This document shows positions 6,857-18,100 of a stretch of DNA of 64,000 bases, in pieces; positions within the stretch are counted from its first letter, which is position 1, and each line of letters starts with the position of its first letter. Where the stretch lies: assembly GCF_021272205.1 (NCBI RefSeq), contig NZ_JAJSDX010000003.1:496001-560000 (forward strand), in the 5' to 3' direction. Below the pieces are notes generated by a model, which did not search any database, was not told where the DNA came from, and saw only the letters and a list, made by a program, of their open reading frames with translations. Made by a program: the position numbers and the translations under genes. The stretch comes from Pantoea sp. Mb-10. Lineage in GTDB: Bacteria; Pseudomonadota; Gammaproteobacteria; Enterobacterales; Enterobacteriaceae.

Positions 6857-8197
6857 TTACTGACCGGCGATCTTCATCTCCGGCAGCAGCACTGAACCGC
6901 ACTGGATATTGCTGCGGGTTTCAATATCGTCGCCTACGGTGACGATATTGCGCCACATCTCTTTGAGGTTGCCCGCAATGGTGATTTCACTCACCGGGTA
7001 CTGAATTTCGCCGTTCTCGACCCAGAAACCGGCCGCGCCGCGCGAGTAGTCACCAGTCATGGCGCTGATGCTGGACCCCATCATTTCTGTCACCACCAGG
7101 CCGCGATCCATTTGCTTAATGAGATCGTCAAAGCTGTGGCCCTGACCGGCAATGCGCCAGTTGTGGATGCCGCCCGCATGGCCGGTGCTTTTCAAACCGA
7201 GCTTGCGCGCCGAATAGCTGGTCAGCAGCCAGGTTTGCAGTACGCCATCTTTAATGATGTCGCGCGCTTCAGTGCGCACGCCTTCGCTGTCAAACGGTGT
7301 AGAGGCCAGCCCTTTTAGCAGATGCGGCTGCTCCGAAATGGTCAGCCACTCCGGCAGAATCTGTTTACCCAGCGCATCGAGCAAAAAGGTGGATTTGCGG
7401 TACACGCTGCTGCCGCTGATCATGCCCACCAGGTGGCCGAACAGGCCGGTCGCCACTTCAGGGGCAAACAGCACCGGCGCTTTCATGGTAGGAAGTTTAC
7501 GCGGCGCCAGGCGCGACAATACGCGACGTGCGCACTCGCTGCCCACCCATTCCGGGCTGTGCAATTCGTCGAAGGCGCGCGCCATGGTATAGGCGTAATC
7601 ACGCTCCATGTTGCCGTCCTGCTCGGCGATGACGCTGCTCGACAGCGAGTGGCGGCTTGAGCAGTAGCTCTGCAACATTCCGTGGCTGTTGCCAAACACT
7701 TTGATGCCAACGTGACTGTTAAAACTGCCACCTTCGGTATTGGTGATACGCTTATCGGCTTTCAGCGCAGCCTCTTCCGCCTGCGCAGCGAGCTCGATGG
7801 CGCGATCGGCGTCGATCTCCCAAGGGTGATAGAGATCGAGATCCGGGGCGTCAAACGCCAGCAGATCGCGATCCGCCGGGGCGGCAAAAGGATCGGCTGA
7901 GGTATAGCGCGCGATGTCGATCGCCGCCTGCACGGTGCGTTTGATCGCCTCCGGGCTGAGATCGGTCGACGAGGCGCTGCCCTTACGGTTCTGATGATAA
8001 ACGGTGATACCCAGCGCACCATCGCTGTTGAATTCGACATTTTCCACTTCGCCGTAGCGGGTGCTCACGCCAATGCCGGTGGTTTTGCTCACCGCCACTT
8101 CGGCACCGTCTGTGGCCGCTTTGGCCAACTCAAGCGCCTGCGCGACAGCCTGTTCCAACACTTTACGTTGTTCTGCAACCTGAGTAGATACGTTCAT
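6857..8197 (-). CDS. pmbA: metalloprotease subunit TldE/PmbA
   Basis: A 446-residue protein (E. coli 450) of the TldD/TldE family. PmbA/TldE pairs with TldD in a cytoplasmic heterodimeric zinc protease that matures microcin B17 and degrades the CcdA antitoxin. TldE is the non-catalytic-metal partner; consistent with this, I see no HExxxH motif. Conserved family stretches visible are the N-terminal region [16 protein letters not shown] and a C-terminal segment ending [16 protein letters not shown]. The gene is divergent from darP with about 115 bases between them and has its own terminator. Confidence 0.95.
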   Translation of the reverse strand: MNVSTQVAEQRKVLEQAVAQALELAKAATDGAEVAVSKTTGIGVSTRYGEVENVEFNSDGALGITVYHQNRKGSASSTDLSPEAIKRTVQAAIDIARYTSADPFAAPADRDLLAFDAPDLDLYHPWEIDADRAIELAAQAEEAALKADKRITNTEGGSFNSHVGIKVFGNSHGMLQSYCSSRHSLSSSVIAEQDGNMERDYAYTMARAFDELHSPEWVGSECARRVLSRLAPRKLPTMKAPVLFAPEVATGLFGHLVGMISGSSVYRKSTFLLDALGKQILPEWLTISEQPHLLKGLASTPFDSEGVRTEARDIIKDGVLQTWLLTSYSARKLGLKSTGHAGGIHNWRIAGQGHSFDDLIKQMDRGLVVTEMMGSSISAMTGDYSRGAAGFWVENGEIQYPVSEITIAGNLKEMWRNIVTVGDDIETRSNIQCGSVLLPEMKIAGQ

Positions 8198-8312
8198 CGA
8201 CCTGCCGTCTAATCTTAAGTATGAATGTAGTGAGTCTATCAGACTCAGAGAACAATTTCGCAGTCACCCGATAAACTGGTAGGATTAGCCTCTTTTTTTA
8301 GGGAGCCAAAAG

Positions 8313-8855
8313 ATGACCAAGCAGCCCGATGACTGGCTCGACGATGTGCCTGATAATCAAGAAGATGATGAAGAAGAGATTATTTGGGTCAGTAAAAGTG
8401 AAATTAAGCGCGATGCCGAAGAGCTGAAACGCCTGGGTGCCGAGCTCGTTGAACTGGGAAAAAATTCCCTCGATAAGATCCCGCTGGATGAAGATCTGCG
8501 TACCGCGATCGAACTGGCACAGCGCATTAAAATGGAAGGCCGCCGCCGTCAGCTTCAGCTGATTGGTAAGATGCTGCGTCAGCGTGACGAGGAGCCGATT
8601 CGCCAGGCGCTGGATAAACTGAAAAATCGCCATAACCAGCAGGTGGCGCTGTTTCACAAACTGGAACAGCTGCGCGATCGCTTAGTGGAAAAAGGCGATG
8701 ACGCGGTGGCGGAGGTGATTAACCTCTATCCGCACGCCGATCGTCAGCAGCTGCGCAGCATGATCCGCAATGCGCAAAAAGAAAAAGCGGCCAATAAGCC
8801 GCCTAAGTCTGCGCGTCAGATCTTTCAGTATTTACGCGAACTGGCCGAAGCCTGA
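8313..8855 (+). CDS. darP: ribosome maturation protein DarP (YjgA)
   Basis: A 180-residue acidic then basic protein (E. coli YjgA 183). It starts [34 protein letters not shown] in outline: an acidic N-terminus, then the charged helical body typical of the family. DarP helps the late assembly of the 50S subunit and the peptidyl-transferase centre. The ATG at 8313 follows a GGGAG site. It is convergent with mpl across a strong hairpin at 8864-8891, the same arrangement as in E. coli. Confidence 0.94.
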   Translation: MTKQPDDWLDDVPDNQEDDEEEIIWVSKSEIKRDAEELKRLGAELVELGKNSLDKIPLDEDLRTAIELAQRIKMEGRRRQLQLIGKMLRQRDEEPIRQALDKLKNRHNQQVALFHKLEQLRDRLVEKGDDAVAEVINLYPHADRQQLRSMIRNAQKEKAANKPPKSARQIFQYLRELAEA

Positions 8856-8863
8856 TCGCGCGC

Positions 8864-8891
8864 AGGGCGCCCATACGGGCGCCCTCTTCTC
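8864..8891. terminator. hairpin between convergent darP and mpl
   Basis: AGGGCGCCC-ATAC-GGGCGCCCT, a perfect 9-bp GC-rich stem, followed on the plus strand by TCTTCTC. It lies nine bases after the darP stop and touches the mpl stop. Confidence 0.6.
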
Positions 8892-10245
8892 ATTTCCCTA
8901 AGCGATCTAATAGCTTTTGGTGAATACCGCCGAAACCGCCGTTGCTCATCACCAGAATTGAATCGCCCGGCTGAGCCGCTTTCGCCACCATTTCCACCAG
9001 CGCATCAATATCGGCACTCCAGTGCGCAGGCTGCATGCACGCCTCGGCCACATCGGAAACCTGCCACGGAATATGGTGCGGCTGGAACAGGAATACTTCG
9101 TCGGCGCGACCCAGCGACGGCGCCAGATCGTTTTTGCTAACGCCCATTTTCATGGTATTGGAGCGCGGTTCCAGCACCGCCAGGATGCGCGCCGTGCCGC
9201 CAACCTTGCTGCGCAGCGCCGCCAGCGTGGCGTGAATAGCCGTAGGATGATGCGCAAAATCGTCATAGACCTTGATGGCGTTCACCTCGCCGCGCAGCTC
9301 CAGGCGACGACGGGCGTTGATGAAGCGGCTCAGCGCCTCACCGGCATCCTCGGGTTTCACCCCAACGTGACGCGCCGCCGCAATCGCCATCAGGCCATTG
9401 TGCATGTTGTGCTCGCCCACCAGGCCCCAGTTCACCTCAGCCACTTTTTCACCCGCCAGCCACACTTCCCACTGGGAGGCATCCGGCGTCACTTTTTTTG
9501 CCTGCCACTGGCCGTTATCGCCCACCGTCTCCTGCTCGCTCCAGCAGCCCATCGCCATCACCTGACGCAGATGCGGATCGTGTTCCGGCAGTAAAATTTT
9601 CCCCTGACCGGGCACGATGCGGATCAAATGGTGGAACTGCTTCTGGATGGCGCGCAGATCGTCAAAGATGTCCGCGTGATCGAACTCCAGATTATTCAGG
9701 ATCAGCGTGCGCGGGCAGTAGTGCACAAACTTGGATCGCTTGTCGAAGAAGGCGCTGTCGTACTCGTCGGCTTCAATAACGAAGAATGGGCTTTTTCCTA
9801 ATTTTGCCGAAACGTCGAAGTTGCCCGGTACGCCACCGATAATAAAGCCCGGTTCCAGCCCGCAGGCCTCCAGAATCCACGCTGCCATGCCGGCGGTGGT
9901 GGTTTTACCGTGCGTACCGGCGACCGCGACAACCCAGCGGTCGCGCAGCACGAAATCGTGCAGCCACTGCGGGCCAGACAGGTAAGGAATGTTCCGCTCC
10001 AGTACCGCTTCCACGCAGGGATTGCCGCGCGTCATGGCGTTGCCAATGATCACTAAGTCCGGCGCAGGCTCAAGCTGGCTTGGCTCATAACCTTCTGTTA
10101 ATTCAATACCTTGCTGTTCAAGCAGCGTGCTCATCGGCGGGTAAACGTTGGCATCTGAACCGGTTACTTCGTGTCCCAGCGAGCGGGCCAGCACGGCCAG
10201 CCCGCCCATAAAGGTGCCGCAAATCCCAAGGATGTGAATACGCAT
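8890..10245 (-). CDS. mpl: UDP-N-acetylmuramate:tripeptide ligase Mpl
   Basis: A 451-residue Mur-ligase relative (E. coli 457) that re-attaches the tripeptide L-Ala-gamma-D-Glu-meso-DAP to UDP-MurNAc in murein recycling. The start MRIHILGICGTFMGG at ATG 10245 is chosen over an ATG 15 bases upstream because the Rossmann strand must begin there. The ATP-binding P-loop is VAGTHGKTTTAG near residue 110; EADEYDSAFFDKRSKF near 170 is the Mur signature. It is divergent from fbp as in E. coli. Confidence 0.96.
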   Translation of the reverse strand: MRIHILGICGTFMGGLAVLARSLGHEVTGSDANVYPPMSTLLEQQGIELTEGYEPSQLEPAPDLVIIGNAMTRGNPCVEAVLERNIPYLSGPQWLHDFVLRDRWVVAVAGTHGKTTTAGMAAWILEACGLEPGFIIGGVPGNFDVSAKLGKSPFFVIEADEYDSAFFDKRSKFVHYCPRTLILNNLEFDHADIFDDLRAIQKQFHHLIRIVPGQGKILLPEHDPHLRQVMAMGCWSEQETVGDNGQWQAKKVTPDASQWEVWLAGEKVAEVNWGLVGEHNMHNGLMAIAAARHVGVKPEDAGEALSRFINARRRLELRGEVNAIKVYDDFAHHPTAIHATLAALRSKVGGTARILAVLEPRSNTMKMGVSKNDLAPSLGRADEVFLFQPHHIPWQVSDVAEACMQPAHWSADIDALVEMVAKAAQPGDSILVMSNGGFGGIHQKLLDRLGK

Positions 10246-10411
10246 AAAGAGACCTATCACTCAAAAGTTCGGCGCACAGTGTAACCTTGAGCCGAGTGGG
10301 AAGAAACGGATTAGGACTATGGTTTTTGAAGTTCAATCGGCTAAACTGCGCTCACATGTGGGTAGCGTGTGACCACGGCTACCACTCCACCGTAGATTCA
10401 GGGAATGTGTT

Positions 10412-11416
10412 ATGAAAACGTTAGGCGAATTCATCGTCGAGAAGCAACACGACTTTCCACACGCCACAGGTGAACTGACGGCGCTGATTTCCTCCATCAA
10501 GCTGGGTGCCAAAATTATCCACCGCGACATCAACAAAGCGGGCTTAGTGGATATTCTCGGTGCCAGCGGCGTAGAGAACGTGCAGGGTGAGCAGCAAATG
10601 AAGCTGGATCTTTTCGCTAACGAAAAGCTCAAAGCGGCCCTGAAAGCGCGTGGTGTGGTCGCGGGCATTGCCTCCGAAGAAGAAGACGAATTCGTTATCT
10701 TTGAAGGATCAGAGAACGGTCGCTATGTGGTGTTGATGGACCCGCTGGACGGCTCATCGAACATCGACGTTAACGTCTCCGTGGGCACCATTTTCTCGAT
10801 TTATCATCGCGTCAGTGAACCCGGCACGCCAATCACCGAAGCGGATTTCATGCAGCCCGGCCATAAGCAAGTGGCGGCGGGCTATGTGGTCTACGGCTCC
10901 TCGACCATGATGGTCTACACCACGGGCGTTGGCGTACACGCGTTCACTTACGATCCGTCACTCGGCGTCTTCTGCCTGAGCCACGAGCGCATGACCTTCC
11001 CGGAGCAGGGCTATACCTACTCGATAAACGAAGGCAACTACATCCGCTTCCCACAGGGCGTGAAAAAATACCTGAAGTTCTGTCAGGAAGAGGATGCCGC
11101 CACGCGCCGTCCTTATACTTCGCGCTACATTGGTTCGCTGGTGGCGGATTTCCACCGCAACCTGCTGAAAGGCGGGATCTACCTTTACCCCAGCACGGCC
11201 AGCCACCCGAAAGGCAAACTGCGTCTGCTGTATGAGTGCAATCCCATGGCCTTCCTTGCCGAACAGGCGGGTGGTAAAGCCAGCGACGGAGCCAATCGCA
11301 TTCTGGATATCCAGCCTGAAACCCTGCACCAGCGCTGCCCGTTCTTCTGCGGCAACGAAGCGATGGTGGACGACGTTGAGCGCTTTATCCGTGAATACCC
11401 GGACAGCCACGCTTGA
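10412..11416 (+). CDS. fbp: fructose-1,6-bisphosphatase class 1
   Basis: A 334-residue enzyme (E. coli 332) that hydrolyses fructose 1,6-bisphosphate in gluconeogenesis. Metal and phosphate motifs are visible: EEDEFV near residue 88, [12 protein letters not shown] near residue 110 and the C-terminal substrate loop [22 protein letters not shown] near 250. The start is ATG 10412. It is followed by a strong bidirectional terminator. In E. coli the ytfQRT-yjfF sugar transporter lies beyond fbp; here that place is taken by an MCP gene. Confidence 0.97.
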   Translation: MKTLGEFIVEKQHDFPHATGELTALISSIKLGAKIIHRDINKAGLVDILGASGVENVQGEQQMKLDLFANEKLKAALKARGVVAGIASEEEDEFVIFEGSENGRYVVLMDPLDGSSNIDVNVSVGTIFSIYHRVSEPGTPITEADFMQPGHKQVAAGYVVYGSSTMMVYTTGVGVHAFTYDPSLGVFCLSHERMTFPEQGYTYSINEGNYIRFPQGVKKYLKFCQEEDAATRRPYTSRYIGSLVADFHRNLLKGGIYLYPSTASHPKGKLRLLYECNPMAFLAEQAGGKASDGANRILDIQPETLHQRCPFFCGNEAMVDDVERFIREYPDSHA

Positions 11417-11430
11417 TGACGTGAAGAAAG

Positions 11431-11460
11431 AAAAAAGCCCGCGCATGCGGGCTTTTTTTT
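11431..11460. terminator. bidirectional terminator between fbp and MCP gene
   Basis: AAAAAAGCCCGC-AT-GCGGGCTTTTTTTT: a GC stem flanked by an A-run and a T-run, so it works in both directions. It overlaps the last two bases of the MCP stop codon. Confidence 0.92.
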
Positions 11461-13021
11461 ACGCGCTTGCCACGCGGAACTGCGCCATTGAGGCCTGCAG
11501 CTGCTGCGACTGCGCTTCCAGCGATTGGGTCGCGGCACTGGCTTCTTCCACCAGCGCGGCGTTCTGCTGGGCGGCCTCATCCATTTGCGTCACGGCGGTA
11601 TTCACCTGCTCAATGCCGCGGCTCTGTTCCTGCGACGCCACGGCAATCTCTTTAATCAGCGAGGTCACACGCGTCACCTCACCGGCGATTTCATCCATGG
11701 TTTCACCCGCCCGCGTTGCCATATCGCTGCCCTCTTTCACCCGCGACTGCGACTCGCTAATCAGTTCGCGGATCTCTTTGGCGGCGGTGGCGCTGCGTCC
11801 GGCCAGGGTGCGCACTTCGTTGGCGACCACGGCAAAACCGCGCCCCTGCTCACCGGCTCGCGCCGCTTCCACCGAGGCGTTGAGTGCCAGAATGTTGGTT
11901 TGAAACGCAATGCCATCAATCACGCTGAGGATATCGCCAATGCGATTGGCGCTGTGGGTGATCTCCTGCATTTTTTCCATCACGTATCCCACCACTTCGG
12001 CACCGCGATCGGCGCTCTGAGAGACATTGCTGGCTAACTGATCGGCCTGCTGGGCGTTGCTGGCGTTCATGCGCACGGTAGCGGTCAGCTCTTCCATGCT
12101 GGCAGCCGTTTGTTCCAGCGAGGCCGCAGAGGCTTCGGTGCGCTGCGACAGGTTCACCGTACCGGCCGCCAGTTCGCGGCTGCCGATATCGATTTGCAGG
12201 CTGGCTTCGCGTACCTGACTCACCGACTGGCGCAGCGACAGCTGCATATTAGCCAGCGCGTCGTTCAGGCGACCAATTTCATTTTTACCGGCCTCGGGCA
12301 GCGGCTGCGACAAGTCGCCTGCAGCAATCTGCTCCAGATGCACGATGGCATGATTAAGCGGCTCGATAAACAAGCGACGCAGCAACTGCCACGACAGCAC
12401 GATGATCAGCAGCGTCAGCGCCATGGCGATGCCAATCAGCACTTTCATCTTAAGTTCGTTGTCTGCCGCCTGCTGCATGCGCTCGGCGGTGACCTGATCG
12501 GCGTACTGACTGAACGCGTTCACCGCCTTCGAGTAATTGGCGGCAAGCTGCGACTGCTTGCCTTCCAGCACCTGATAATATTCGTCGGTATATTGTTTTT
12601 GCAGCGCCGACATCATGGGCGCAATGCCCTCTTTGTCGTACGTGGTATAGGTTGAAACGATGTCCTTCACCAGCGCTTGACCTTTCACGGTGACCGTACC
12701 GGCATCCACAAAGCCTTTAAAGAAATTGTGTGAGCTATCAACCGCCGCCTGAGCCTGCTTAGTGACCTTCGCGCCGTCGTCCAGCAGGCCAATTTCAATT
12801 TTCCGCACCGCCAGCGCCGCATTGGCGCGCGCGCGCATTAACTCTGAGCGGCTTTGATACAGTTTATTCAGCTCTACCGCCTGAATGCGGTTGATCGCCT
12901 GCAGTGATTCATTGCCCGCGTTGATGGCATAGATCCCCATCACACTGACCGACAGCAGCAACAGCGTCATAAAAAACAGCAAACCGCGTATGCCGTTTTT
13001 CATCGATAGTTCTTTAATCAT
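11459..13021 (-). CDS. methyl-accepting chemotaxis protein with 4-helix-bundle sensor domain
   Basis: A 520-residue transmembrane receptor. A first membrane segment ([19 protein letters not shown]) is at about residues 12-31. A periplasmic helical sensor of about 150 residues of 4HB/TarH type follows, then a second membrane segment ([18 protein letters not shown]) near 190, a HAMP domain and the signalling hairpin with [22 protein letters not shown]. The adaptation helices carry [10 protein letters not shown]. There is no C-terminal NWETF tether. The start [10 protein letters not shown] at ATG 13021 is chosen because the FliA promoter lies just upstream; ATG 13003 is an alternative. Ligand unknown. 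The gene occupies the E. coli ytfQRT position. Confidence 0.92.
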   Translation of the reverse strand: MIKELSMKNGIRGLLFFMTLLLLSVSVMGIYAINAGNESLQAINRIQAVELNKLYQSRSELMRARANAALAVRKIEIGLLDDGAKVTKQAQAAVDSSHNFFKGFVDAGTVTVKGQALVKDIVSTYTTYDKEGIAPMMSALQKQYTDEYYQVLEGKQSQLAANYSKAVNAFSQYADQVTAERMQQAADNELKMKVLIGIAMALTLLIIVLSWQLLRRLFIEPLNHAIVHLEQIAAGDLSQPLPEAGKNEIGRLNDALANMQLSLRQSVSQVREASLQIDIGSRELAAGTVNLSQRTEASAASLEQTAASMEELTATVRMNASNAQQADQLASNVSQSADRGAEVVGYVMEKMQEITHSANRIGDILSVIDGIAFQTNILALNASVEAARAGEQGRGFAVVANEVRTLAGRSATAAKEIRELISESQSRVKEGSDMATRAGETMDEIAGEVTRVTSLIKEIAVASQEQSRGIEQVNTAVTQMDEAAQQNAALVEEASAATQSLEAQSQQLQASMAQFRVASA

Positions 13022-13079
13022 GTTAATCACCCGTGTCCTTGATAAAAGGCAGAATTCCGTTGGCCCTAAAACGGTGAGA

Positions 13080-13107
13080 TTATCGGCAGCGGACGGCATA
13101 AACTTTA
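13080..13107 (-). promoter_or_regulatory. FliA (sigma-28) promoter of the MCP gene
   Basis: The minus strand reads TAAAGTTT (13107-13100), then 12 bases, then GCCGATAA (13087-13080). Both hexamer-equivalents are exact matches to the sigma-28 consensus; the spacer is one base longer than the usual 11. A start near 13072 would give a 50-base leader. This places the receptor in the late flagellar regulon. Confidence 0.82.
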
Positions 13108-13193
13108 CCTGCATTGAACAATCAGTGGGGTGACAATTGCCGACGTGTCATCCGCCTTCAGGCTTCATCCACGCAACCCCAGGGAGTATCACC

Positions 13194-13610
13194 ATGAAAA
13201 AAGGGCTTTTGCTTATTGTGTTAATCAGCAGCGGCACCGCGCTGGCTGAGGCGTCTCATCCCATCGACCAGCAACTGGCGCAGTGCCTGAACACGGAATC
13301 CAGCACCCTGGCGCTGTCGCAGTGTTATAGCCGGGCAAACAAGGCATGGGACAGCGAGATGAACCGACAATACGCCCAGGCGATGGCCCGGCTTACCGGT
13401 GAGCCTAAAGCGCAATTGCGCAGCGCCCAGCGCGCCTGGCTGGCCTACCGCGATAGCTGGCTTGCCGCCACGCGCAGCTATTTTACCCGGTCACAGGGCA
13501 CCATGGCGGCGCTTTCGCTCGGCGACCAGGGCGTCAGCGTGGTACGTAATCAGGCGCTGATGCTGCAATCCCTTAACAAAGGCAGTTGCGCCAACCCCGA
13601 TGATTGTTGA
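13194..13610 (+). CDS. secreted LprI-like (DUF1311) protein
   Basis: A 138-residue precursor with a cleavable signal peptide (MKKGLLLIVLISSGTALA). The mature part has the DUF1311/LprI-like features: cysteines at 31 and 44 that can pair, a central RSAQRAWLAYRDSWL helix, and two C-terminal cysteines. The start ATG 13194 follows AGGGAG. LprI-like proteins are periplasmic; some inhibit lysozyme, but for this protein that is inference. It is divergent from the MCP gene with 172 bases between them and is followed by a DUF441 gene in the same direction. Confidence 0.78.
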   Translation: MKKGLLLIVLISSGTALAEASHPIDQQLAQCLNTESSTLALSQCYSRANKAWDSEMNRQYAQAMARLTGEPKAQLRSAQRAWLAYRDSWLAATRSYFTRSQGTMAALSLGDQGVSVVRNQALMLQSLNKGSCANPDDC

Positions 13611-13677
13611 TAAATGAGGGCGTGAAAATCGCTTAGTGCTGATCATTATCAGCACGCGCATTATTTTGGGAGAAAAT

Positions 13678-14127
13678 ATGGCAGCTTATGCCTCTACGCT
13701 TATTCTTATCTGCCTTGCCGTACTGAGTTATTTCGTTCACAACAGCGCCGTGACGATCTCGATTTTGATTCTGCTTGTCATCAAGCTCACGCCGCTGGCG
13801 CAGTTCTTTCCCGTGGTTGAAAAACAGGGCATTCAGGTGGGCATTATTATCCTGACCGTCGCGGTCATGGCACCGCTGGCGAGCGGAACGCTGCCTGCCT
13901 CATCGCTGCTGAAGTCGTTTGCCAACTGGCAGTCGCTGGTGGCGATTGGCGTGGGCGTTTTTGTCGCCTGGCTGGGAGGACGCGGCGTCAGTTTTATGAG
14001 CGTCCAGCCTTCCGTGATCGGTGGGCTGCTGATTGGCACGGTGATCGGCGTGGCTTTCTTTCGCGGCGTGCCGGTTGGGCCCTTGATTGCCGCCGGGATC
14101 GTCTCGCTGTTTGTCACGGCGAAATAG
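13678..14127 (+). CDS. DUF441 family inner-membrane protein (YeaL-like)
   Basis: A 149-residue protein, nearly all membrane: segments at about residues 4-22, 25-42, 50-70, 82-100 and 113-140. It matches the YeaL/DUF441 family (E. coli YeaL 148). The start [15 protein letters not shown] at ATG 13678 follows GGGAG; the longer reading from 13636 is less likely. Function is unknown. In E. coli yeaL lies near 40 min, so its location next to ppa is different here. A weak promoter-like region separates it from ppa. Confidence 0.85.
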   Translation: MAAYASTLILICLAVLSYFVHNSAVTISILILLVIKLTPLAQFFPVVEKQGIQVGIIILTVAVMAPLASGTLPASSLLKSFANWQSLVAIGVGVFVAWLGGRGVSFMSVQPSVIGGLLIGTVIGVAFFRGVPVGPLIAAGIVSLFVTAK

Positions 14128-14227
14128 GCGCTTGGAGCATTCTGAAAGGCCAAAAAGGGGGCATACTTTCAGAGTCAGTTGGCTATAATAGCCGTCACTC
14201 AACTTACGACTAATGAAGGAAAGCCAG

Positions 14228-14758
14228 ATGAGTTTGAACCAGGTGCCTGCAGGTAAAGATCTGCCAGAAGATATCTACGTTATCATTGAGATCCCGGCCA
14301 ATGCCGATCCGATCAAATATGAAGTAGACAAAGAGTCTGGCGCCCTGTTTGTAGACCGTTTTATGTCTACCGCCATGTTCTATCCGTGCAACTACGGCTA
14401 CATCAACCACACGCTGTCACTGGATGGTGACCCGGTTGATGTGCTGGTGCCAACCCCGTATCCGCTGGAGCCAGGCTCAGTGATCCGCTGCCGTCCGGTT
14501 GGCGTGCTGAAAATGACCGACGAGTCTGGCGAAGATGCCAAACTGGTTGCGGTTCCGCACACCAAACTGAGCAAAGAGTACGATCACATCAAAGATGTGA
14601 ACGACCTGCCAGAGCTGCTGAAAGCCCAAATCACCCACTTCTTCGAGCACTACAAAGATCTGGAAAAAGGCAAATGGGTGAAAGTTGACGGCTGGGATAA
14701 CGCAGAAGCCGCCAAAGCAGAAATCATCTCCTCTTTCGAGCGCGCTCAGAAGAAGTGA
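14228..14758 (+). CDS. ppa: inorganic pyrophosphatase
   Basis: A 176-residue soluble family I pyrophosphatase, the same length as E. coli Ppa. It hydrolyses pyrophosphate and so drives biosynthetic reactions. The signature with metal-binding aspartates is [15 protein letters not shown] near residue 65. The start [11 protein letters not shown] at ATG 14228 follows GAAGGAAA. A strong terminator follows at once, and ytfP converges from the other side. Confidence 0.97.
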   Translation: MSLNQVPAGKDLPEDIYVIIEIPANADPIKYEVDKESGALFVDRFMSTAMFYPCNYGYINHTLSLDGDPVDVLVPTPYPLEPGSVIRCRPVGVLKMTDESGEDAKLVAVPHTKLSKEYDHIKDVNDLPELLKAQITHFFEHYKDLEKGKWVKVDGWDNAEAAKAEIISSFERAQKK

Positions 14759-14781
14759 TCTGCCCCTGCGCATGAAATAAA

Positions 14782-14808
14782 AAAACACCGTCCACTGGAC
14801 GGTGTTTT
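14782..14808. terminator. bidirectional terminator between ppa and ytfP
   Basis: AAAACACCGTCCA-CTGGACGGTGTTTTT, a stem of about 11 bp flanked by A- and T-runs, lying between the convergent stops. Confidence 0.92.
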
Positions 14809-14811
14809 TGT

Positions 14812-15165
14812 TTATGCCTCTTGGTTATCGTCGCGCTTCAGCCAGTCACCACTGGCGATGCGATCGCGCCCGACAATAGGCCGCTGGTAGACGTAAAGCC
14901 ACGCGCTGCCGTAAGGCGTCTGGGTAAGCTGGCGTTTGTATTCGCCATTCTTGCAGCGCAAGGCATCAAGTTCAGCGAGCGTACTGGCGTCAATGCGATA
15001 AACCTCGCAATAGACAGTGCCTGTGCCCGCCACCACGCCCGGATAATGCCCCAGATTGTAGAGATCGAACCCATCAATCTGGTGGTCACCGAGCCACTGC
15101 GCATTTGTCATCCAATGACTGTTTCCCTGTTTGCGCCGTAAACTGCCGTAGACAATTATTCGCAT
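14812..15165 (-). CDS. ytfP: gamma-glutamylcyclotransferase-fold protein YtfP
   Basis: A 117-residue protein of the GGCT/AIG2 family (E. coli YtfP 113). The substrate-loop motif VYGSLRR is at residues 4-10 and the family tyrosine/glycine block GFDLYNLGHYPGVV at about 33-46. The ATG at 15165 is three bases after the tamB stop, so it ends the tamA-tamB-ytfP operon as in E. coli. Its biochemical role is unproven. Confidence 0.93.
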   Translation of the reverse strand: MRIIVYGSLRRKQGNSHWMTNAQWLGDHQIDGFDLYNLGHYPGVVAGTGTVYCEVYRIDASTLAELDALRCKNGEYKRQLTQTPYGSAWLYVYQRPIVGRDRIASGDWLKRDDNQEA

Positions 15166-15167
15166 TG

Positions 15168-18100
15168 CTAAAACTCAAACTGATAGAGCAAATCCAGTGC
15201 CTGATCGAGACCGGACACGGCTTCCAAATAGAGTTTGGGCATCAGGCGATAACGCAATGTTAACGTCGCCAGTGAATCAAAAATGCCAACACCGTATTTT
15301 ACTTGTAGACCTGGCAACACATAACCGCTCACCTGCACCTGCTGACTGTCGCCAACGCCGGTGGTATCAAGCGCAAGGTTACTGACGCCAAACGTCTCGC
15401 CGATTTTACCCACAACCTGCCCACTTTGTGCAACCCCTAAGCCCACCAGCGCCGAGGTTAAGGCGTTATTGTCGCCGTCGCTACTCAATCCCTGGCCGCG
15501 CAACAGATAAGAGAGCGCCTCCTGCTGTGACATTGCAGGGTCAGAGAACACTTCCACTTTGGGCTCATCTGCCAAGCCCGTCACGCGCAGACCCGCCGTG
15601 ACGTCGTTTTCGGTGGCCTCCGGATTGCGGATTGCTTCCAGGTTCACATATGGCTGATCCGGCGGACCGGCAAACTGCAGCTCGCCTTTACGCACAATCA
15701 GATCCTGGCCATAGGCGTGGAAGCGGCCGGAAGGAATATTGATTTGTCCGTTTAATCCCAGCCCGGTTTTATCCTGCACCACTTTGAGATCGCCGTTGAG
15801 CTTGGCCTTGAGGCCAAACGCCGAGAGGCGGACATCGTTGCCCACGTGGATCACCAGATTGCTGTTGATCGGGATCGCCGCAGTTTTCGGTTTAATCGGT
15901 TTAAGATGTTCATCCAGCATCACTTCGTCGGATGAGACGCCGGTGGCGCTCTCCGGCACTTCCTGCACGGTGATGCGCGCCCACGGAATATCGACCTTGC
16001 CGTCGAGATTAAATGCCGCTGGCGTGGCCTCAAACACCAAATCCGGCGATACATCCATGCGCACCATCGGCGGCACGGTAACGCGAATACGGCTGCCCTG
16101 CGCCGTGACGCGTGCGCGCCAGTTGTCGAGCTGGCTCCAGTCGGCATCGCCACCGAGGCTCAGATTGCCTTTGGCGGTCTGAATAGCGCCGTTCAGCGTG
16201 GAACGCATGCCATTGAACACCATGTTGAGGTTGGCCGACGTCAGATCCACCGGCATAAAGCTGGCATCAACGCCGACATCACGCAGCCCCAATTGCCCAA
16301 AGATCTGCGGCTGCTGGAGCGAGCCGCCAAGGCGCAGGTTGCTGTTCAGCATCCCTTTCACCTTCTCGCCCTGCATCAGGGCCGGATTAAACATCGCCAG
16401 CGACAGATTGCTGATACTGACATTGCCAGACAGCTGGCGGCGCGTTTGCGGGTCGGCGACCTGCACATTGCCGCTCAGCTGGCCATTGTTCACGATGTGA
16501 ATCAGCCAGTCGAGCTGCGCGCGTCCTTCACGCAGCGCAGCATTCAGGTTGAGCGTGTCAAAGGCTACCGGTAACAGATTGCCCTGCACATTCTGCTGCA
16601 CTTTGACGCCGCTGCCCTTGAGCGCCACGCTTGCCGTCGGTAGCGCCCCATGGGCGGTCCAGTTTACCCGCGCATCGCCCGTAAACACGCCGCGCAGCTG
16701 CGTCGCGTCGGTGAGGAAAGGCTTCAGCATGGCCAGATCAAAGCGATTCAGCACCACGTGCGCATGGCCGCTGGCACCGGCCTCAATGGGCTCGGGCACG
16801 CACAGCTGGGCATTGGGGTTCTGCCAACAGTGCGGCCCCAGCGTCGCGGTCTGCTTGCTGTTGAGGTAGTCAATCGCCATCGCGCGGGTCAGTCGCCACT
16901 CACCCACCGGCGTGTCGAAACGCGTGTTGTTGAGCGTGCCCTGCCAGCGCTGCGTCTGGCGGTCGAAGCTGCCGTTCAGCGCCAGCTGCCCCGAAACCGG
17001 CTCGCCTTGTACGTTCAGCTTAAGCTGATGCTGCTTTTCGTTGCCGTCCGCGTTAAGCGTCAACGTGCTGATTTTCAACGTATCCTGCTGCAGCTGCTCG
17101 ACGTTGAGCTTCAGCTTGCCGGCAATTTGCTCGCTGGATTTCACATCCCCCAGCAGCGTGACGCGGCGGATTTGCAGCTGCTGCCAGCGCAGCCCGCTGG
17201 CGGTGAGATCGGCCAGCAGCTGAGGCGCTTGCAGCGTCCCGCGCGCCTTGATGCTGCCTTTTGCCATCCCGCCCAACCCCGGCAGCGCATTGTCCAGCTG
17301 CGGTGCATCCAGGGTGGCGTCGAGATCCAGCGCATCGCCCAGCTCGCCCTTTACATCCAGATGATTGCGGCCCAGCGCAATGTTGAGCGCCGGAATTTTC
17401 CACTGGTTGTAGCTGTTGCCGGTGAGCGAACCGCTGGCGCTTACCGCGTTCTGCTTGATGTTGCCCTTCAGCGCCAGCTGCGGCACGCTCAACTGCCAAC
17501 TGCCGCCGTAAAGGCTCCCGCGCGTGGTGATTTTCCCGTCGAGCTTCGCGGGCCAGTCGGGATACTGTTTGGCGGTGTTGATGCCTGCGAGCGTGAGTTC
17601 GCTGCGCCAGCTGATCGCTTTGCTCCAGTCCAGCAGCGCGGTAAGGTCAATGTTGCCCTGTAGCGCCGCAATGCGCAGCTTATCCAGCGTAAACTGCTGC
17701 ACGTTCCCCTTGCCATCCAGCGTGACGGTCGCCGGCGGTACGTCTTGCCCCTTAACGGCAGTGCGCAACGACATCACGTAGTCGGTGGCTTTGCCTTTGA
17801 ATTGATAATCCAGATTATCTGCCTGGTACTGCGTCGGGCCACTCAGCGGCCAGCGCAGCTGCGGGCTGGTTAACTGCAGCGACAGCGGCAGACCGGCGAT
17901 CGCCGGCTGCGCGGTGGCATCCAGCTGCGCGCGCACCGGCCCCGACAGATTCACGCCGAGCGTTAGCGCGTCGCGCAGGGCGCCGCCCAGCTTCAGCGCA
18001 ATCTTTTCGCCTTTGATCGGATCGACATTTAGCGCGCCGTTGAGCGTAAAATTCACCGGCCAGTTATCGGCCAGCCGCGCTTCGCCGCTGGCCTTTACCT

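Noticed and set aside
13021..13114. Longer start of the first MCP at 13114
   Set aside because: It would begin upstream of the FliA promoter and place the membrane segment too far in.
16650..17663. 337-codon open frame on the plus strand inside tamB
   Set aside because: It is antisense to a well-supported tamB frame in GC-rich DNA, has an arginine/glutamine-biased composition and no recognisable domain.
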